Shown here: in pieces, positions 29,845-34,600 of the stretch
Layout: every line of letters begins with the position of its first letter
Numbering within the stretch: position 1 is the stretch's first letter
Assembly (NCBI GenBank): GCA_021464525.1
Contig: JADRCO010000400.1
Span: 1-34,600, forward strand
Source: Rhizophagus sp. LPA8_4_AMF
Lineage: Eukaryota; Glomeromycota; Glomeromycetes; Glomerales; Glomeraceae
Length of the DNA stretch: 34,600 nucleotides
Reading direction: 5' to 3'
Translations under genes and position numbers: made by a program
Notes under the pieces: generated by a model
Told to the model about the DNA's origin: nothing
Databases searched by the model: none
Seen by the model: only the letters and a program-made list of their open reading frames with translations

Positions 29845-30445
29845 CAGTGTGACATACTAACAACATAATGCCAATACACCTCATTACATAAATTACTACA
29901 AGTGTTGCAATAAAAAGCACAATATTTTATAACACGAATAATTAAAACAAAAAAAAAAAAAATTTAAATTTTTAACTGTATAAAGCGGAAAAATAATATT
30001 AATGTTATTATTTTATTATTTTATCATCTAAGTAAAATGTCATACATATGCTTTAACATTAGTTTTTTAGATCATGAGGAAAGATTGCATTTGTAAGGCG
30101 AATTGTTTTGTAATCTTTATTATAATTATCCAGGATCTTAGTTAAATACTATCAATCAAATCACGATGCACAATTTCTTCATTACTTAAATCAAGCTTTA
30201 AAAATATAATCTTTTTGAATAGTTTACTATATAGGATGTGTTTATCAACAAATTTTGTTAAGGAACTTTCAACTGTCATTAGATTGTCACTTATTTGGAA
30301 ATTTATTTAATTTTATTAGCCGTATATCCTCTTCGACTAATTCCTTATCAAATGGCGATCTTCATTATTTTAAATTTTTTTTTGAAAGGATTTTTTTTTC
30401 TTTGTTACGGATAAATTAAACACATATCATAACTATGTATTGTAG
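29845..30445 (+). repeat. Diverged segmental copy of 12815-13325
   Basis: Same ordered blocks as 12815-13325 with several insertions (for example AT-rich additions near 29940-30020 and 30325-30360). Noncoding. Confidence 0.6.
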
Positions 30446-31921
30446 CAAAATAATTTGACAAATTAATAATTAAGAATGTTTCACTCAATCACAAAATCGC
30501 GAATTAGCAACTTTCCCTACTTCAAAATTAACATAGCGAGCGGTTTGATGAAATGGAGAATATATTAACAAACAGGTTGTTACGAAATTCGTATCCTCGT
30601 AAGTAGTTAGGGACTCTTCCGCACATTTTTAGATATTTACTTAAATTTACAAATTCACTTATTAAAAAAAAATTTCCTTTATACCTTTTTACAATAGTGA
30701 CAATCTTTTATTTTTTATTTTTATTTTTATTACTAAATACAATTATAGTGCATTTTCTACAAATTACGATAATTACAAAAAACTAAAAGTAAAATAAAAA
30801 TTATCTACTAAAAGCAAGGTTATTTAATCGGATAAGCACCAATAAAGAAACTTCACTTTCTTTCGCCCAAAGACGCGGTAAGGACTGTCATGACTTATGT
30901 CACGTGATACCAATTACCCAACACCTTTAATAATCGTCGATAGGAAACGCGCAGACTTGCCTAGCCACACTTATTCTTCGGTCAAGTGTTCACCTCTATA
31001 TAAAAAATATTATTTATTGCGAAAATATTCAAAAATGTGATCAATTACCTTGACCAATTCTACGCACGCCATTTTGTATCTGTAGGTTATTATTATTATT
31101 AGAAAAAGAGTTTCGTAACGTTTCATTTCGTTACGAAACTTAGGTTTTATGAATGTAAAAGCACGTGATTTTCCTTTGATTTAATCGCCATAAAATTTTT
31201 CATCTGGCCAGCATTATAGTATTACTAAGATCGTCAAAAAATCCCGTGACAAAAGCATACACAAAACACTTTATGTATAAAAATAATTAGTTTATAAATT
31301 TTCTCAATTTATTTAATAATAAATAAAATTATTATAAAAATCGTTGCATATTACAGAATGTAAATAATATTTTTAATATGTCATTTGTTTTACAACGTTA
31401 TTATTTTCTTTTTATCTGTTCTACACATTATAGTAGTATCATAATCAATTGAGTTTAACAATATTGAAGTATCCTGCATAATCAAATTTCCTCTACTAGC
31501 GACACTTGCTCTATTTATAATTTTTATAATATAGTAAACATGATAATTTTATAGCAACGCATTGAACGCAATATAATAATTTTAAAATAAAGCAAATTTC
31601 AGCATACTGTGTATCAGCTTGAGCAAATTAAAAATTAAATTATTTTTTATTTACTGTATTAACAATATTTAGGTCGTATACTTCTAAAGAATCCAATGTT
31701 TGAATGATTGATTCATGTACAAATGTACAATGTTATAATCTCAAATTGTCAAAAGTATCAAAATTACCAAAATGTTAAGTTTGTACAAACCTATTAATCA
31801 GTAGAAAACGGTTTAATTTCCGCTAAATTATGATATAAAAAACATATCGATTTAATATTGCGTGGAACCAAAAAAGCGAAAATCAAAAAAATCTTATAAA
31901 GGATAAATTTTTAATTAATTT
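30446..31921. other. Noncoding stretch with a perfect hairpin
   Basis: No gene is supported. At 31109-31140 AGTTTCGTAACG and CGTTACGAAACT form a perfect 12-bp stem with an 8-nt loop. A TATA-like CTATATAAAAAATA is at 30995-31008. Nothing else stands out. Confidence 0.45.
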
Positions 31922-32740
31922 TTATGATTTTAAATTTATTTTGCGTTTTTTTTTATAACAATGGTTTAATAAAATCATTTCTTTTAAAGCCAAAGTTGAG
32001 CTACTGATGACGAGCTTAGAACAGGTATAAAAAGCCCTTGACTTCTTATTTAATCGGTTAAATTTCGACATGGTTAACCGGTTCCAAGATTTACAGAAGA
32101 AAAAATTAATGGGTAGGATATACATTGACTATTATTTTCAATAATTAGCCACTGTATGTCGTCTCATTAGATTTAAGATGATTAAAAAGTATTTTGGCCA
32201 TTTCTTTTCCACAACATCCGTTTCATCTTATTCTTTGTTTATTGCCCATAAGTTATCAATACTCGATAGGTTCAAAGTTGGGTTTAATTGATAGCCATTC
32301 TAAGACTTCTTCGAGAAGACTTCCCTGCTAAAGTATGATCAACATCGCGTGACATATTATGTAACGTGCCTTCCAACGGTTCTATGAAGATATTTTTATA
32401 CCTATATTTTCCAATTATTCTTGCTAAAGTTTTTATGGAAGGAGATGAATCGATTGAATCATGTCTTACATAACTAAATACACTGAAACATTTGAAGTAA
32501 TTTATTTAGGTCGTCCATTCCCGAGCATGCTTTAATGGTTTTTTCAATTTTTCTAATAAATTATGGATAGCGAATATTATGTAATTCCTGTGTATTATGT
32601 ATACCAATTTCCACAAATTTAATAAGTTTCGTAATAAATATCGTATTCCTCCGAAATTAAGCTGAGCCTCATTTTTTGTACATAATTCCGGCATAATTTT
32701 TCATAATTCTAGCCAGGGGTGCTTATTTTCGATGGTGTTT
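31922..32740 (-). pseudogene. Decayed coding sequence, unrecognised
   Basis: The minus strand holds several open pieces in shifting frames: 32506-32694 (62 codons, or in another frame KLIKFVEIGIHNTQEL and KACSGMDDLNKLLQMFQ) and about 32284-32508 (SPSIKTLARIIGKYRYKN, EPLEGTLHNMSRDVDHTLAG, then in a shifted frame LLEEVLEWLSIKPNFEPIEY). The amino-acid make-up looks like real protein, unlike the T-rich chance frames nearby, but no family is recognised and no intact frame exists. A further 67-codon frame at 31922-32125 may be unrelated. Confidence 0.3.
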
Positions 32741-33177
32741 GGTTTTGGAGGAATACGCTATTTCATTGAACGTAGCCAAACATTACGTACTTAAGTAGTA
32801 CCAAATTAGCCAATTTTTAGCCATGTTACTCATGTCCAAAAATTTTAGATGCAGATTATTTGCTCATCGTGATTTGTCAGTACCAATTTACAGCACATAA
32901 AAATAAAAAATGAATGTTAAGATGGCAAGGTGACGATGCCAAGAACCGAAGGAGCCAGGGAGAAAAAAAGAAGTGAGTTAGAGGTTGGAATCGACCAAAA
33001 AAATATTAAACCCGATTAACCGACGGAGTGCCTTAACCAATTATAACGACTAGTATTAAATTTTTTTCTTTAGCCGCAACCTCGGTTTACCCATATATTT
33101 AGTTGTTAGCATTGTAGCATTAATAAAAAATTCGAGTGTTAAAATTTTAGTTTGGAGGACACGTGACCAAACTGGGT

Positions 33178-33425
33178 TTGGTACGAAATCCCGACGCTCA
33201 GAATCCCGAAGCTCAAGGTACAATATTCCGACATTCAAAATCTCAAAGAACCAAAATACCGAAATGAAAAATCTTGAAATTCATTAATAAAATTATGAGG
33301 TGTCGGAATTATAAAGTTTCGGGATTATGATATTTTGGGATTATGACATTTCGGGGTCATGATTTTGAGTGTTTGGATTTAGTGTGTCGGGATATTGTAC
33401 CATCGGGATTCCGAGCTTCTGGATT
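33178..33425. repeat. Imperfect inverted repeat built of 'CGGGATT' words
   Basis: The left arm (33180-33270) has AAATCCCGACGCTCAGAATC, CCGAAGCTCAAGGTACAATA and ACCAAAATACCGAAATG. The right arm (33320-33425) is its approximate reverse complement: CATTTCGGGG, GTCGGGATATTGTACC, CGGGATTCCGAGCTTC. Each arm is itself a run of short related words (T-C-G-G-G-A-T-T). No ORF. It could fold as a long imperfect hairpin. Confidence 0.65.
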
Positions 33426-33669
33426 TTGGATGGATCCCCTTCGATCTTCATTGATATCAACGTACGATAAACAAAATTCATTGAAAATTCATCTTTCAGT
33501 ATTGTAAGACTATTAAAGAATTTATTGGAATTTATTGAATTTATAAGAAAATTTCTTACAAATAATCTAAAGAAACTAAATAAAACATCTTAATAATAAT
33601 GTACATATATATATATTGAACAGATACATTCATTATACGTACAAATCTAAATTAATTTTCTTTTAAATT

Positions 33670-34600
33670 TCACAATTCACAAATTTTTTTGAAATTACAA
33701 TTTAATTTATCACCCAATAATTCCTTAAATTTACTCAATTCACAATATTTCGAATCACATCCCGGTATGATAATAGGTTTTTCATTGAGTAATGTACGGA
33801 TATAAGTGGTAGTGCTTTCATTTCTTTCAGCGCAAGTATAAACTTCAAAGTACATATTTGATGAAAAATAAAATTGAGTTGAATCTTTAAATTTTCTTTT
33901 CAAGATTTTTTCGGGAAGTGATTTAACAGTTAATGGGGTTTGATCTTTAAATAGTCCCTGGTAAAATATAAATTAAATTAATTAAAGAACTAAAGATTTA
34001 AATTTTTTTTTTAAAAAAAAAAAGATACTTACTAAAGTTGTTGCAAGGAATCGAAGAGTTTCAGCATGAGCAAATTTTAAATCAGCCTTTAAAGTAGAAT
34101 TACCATTTGAATAGTCTTCTATATTCTTAATAATATTACTAATTAATGAACAACCCAATTCTTCATTCAATTCACTACCATAAGAAAATAAATAATAATT
34201 TATTAAATCATTAAAATATTCTAATTCCAATATTTCATTTTTATTAAGTAATGAACACCAAGTATTTGTTTTACCAAAAAATGCAATAGCAAATGCGCAT
34301 GCACTGTAAATGGAATCTGCATGTTCGGGCAATAGTTCAGGTTTAATATTGAATGATTTTGTTATACGTTGAGAAATTTTTGTCATGTAATTTGTAATGA
34401 ATTCAGTTTGTTGCTCTTTAAGAATTTTATTGTTTTTCTCTACTGTTTCTGCCCATCGTGGACATGCTAGATGCATTAGTAATTCTTCATCTTGTGTCTA
34501 AAAGTATAATTAAAAGATAATAATTAATATTTAATTGTTATTTTATCATTTACCATTTAATTTCTTAATCACTTACAACTGGAATAGAAGAGATGTAAAC
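33670..34600 (-). CDS. Histidine acid phosphatase, MINPP-like, 3' part (5' end beyond window)
   Basis: Three exons on the minus strand, all joined in phase 0: 34600-34577 (continuing past the edge), 34497-34033 and 33957-33670. Introns 34576-34498 and 34032-33958 have GTAAGT donors and TAG/CAG acceptors. The product matches the C-terminal half of branch-2 histidine phosphatases, multiple inositol polyphosphate phosphatase type, which remove phosphates from inositol phosphates, usually in the secretory path. Visible marks are NTWCSLLNKNEILELEYFND, then ADLKFAHAETL with the catalytic His-Ala-Glu proton-donor motif, and the tail MYFEVYTC, LLNEKPIIIPGCD, CELSKFKELL. The RHGxRxP active-site loop would be upstream, outside the window. 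The last residues (KKICEL) do not form a canonical HDEL/KDEL signal. No damage is seen. Confidence 0.85.

Noticed and set aside
1..34600. tRNA or rRNA genes
   Set aside because: I saw no convincing cloverleaf or B-box (GGTTCGANNCC) with matching acceptor arms and no rRNA-like conserved blocks.

Overview
The window looks like nuclear DNA of an arbuscular mycorrhizal fungus (Glomeromycotina, Rhizophagus-like). It is very AT-rich, has short GT-AG introns (33670-34600), and carries relics of families I recognise from that group: F-box-like proteins, an HMG box of the MATA_HMG type, a TKL-type kinase with a Cys-x2-Cys leader, and asparagine/glutamine-rich proteins. The species is inferred from family resemblance only; no database was searched.

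The main theme is one gene cassette in several copies. Its order is F-box-like gene, then a flank that in one copy holds an HMG box, then a conserved promoter, then a Q/N/P-rich low-complexity gene starting Met-Val-Thr-His-Asn. Copies: (A) minus strand, 441-1300, broken Q/N gene with only a short relic of the F gene tail upstream; (I) plus strand, F gene 6917-8070 and Q/N gene 10019-10711; (II) minus strand, F gene 15575-17020 and Q/N gene 13880-14746; (III) plus strand, F pieces 24894-27420, HMG box 27965-28207, Q/N gene 28561-29235. A diverged, frameshifted Q/N copy is at 12467-12750. Orientation alternates (-,+,-,+), so the region is built of inverted repeats. All F copies are broken. Two Q/N genes are intact (288 and 224 codons) and one is cut near its C-terminus.

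Upstream of every 'Met-Val-Thr-His' start (and of the decayed copy A start) lies a conserved promoter-like block with an inverted CCAAT box (A, I, II), E2F/MBF-like GCGCCAAA sites (A, I, III), and a roughly 40-bp unit containing TATAAAA. That unit is present about 1, 2, 2 and 4 times in copies A, I, II and III.

Region by region: 1-441 noncoding; 441-2753 Q/N relic and, further upstream on the same strand, a kinase pseudogene; 3160-5573 small mobile elements (a TA-flanked MITE at 3768-4141; a 221-bp element with inverted ends and an 8-bp target duplication at 5345-5565); 6450-11080 cassette I; 11080-13330 noncoding plus the diverged Q/N relic; 13690-17215 cassette II; 17300-24420 a gene-poor tract with a foldback, a diverged tandem segmental duplication, a T-rich repeat, a 97-99-bp minisatellite of about nine units and a MITE with 35-bp perfect inverted ends; 24420-29480 cassette III; 29480-33670 noncoding and decayed sequence.

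The only clearly conventional gene is the 3' half of a histidine acid phosphatase / multiple inositol polyphosphate phosphatase on the minus strand at 33670-34600, running off the right edge.
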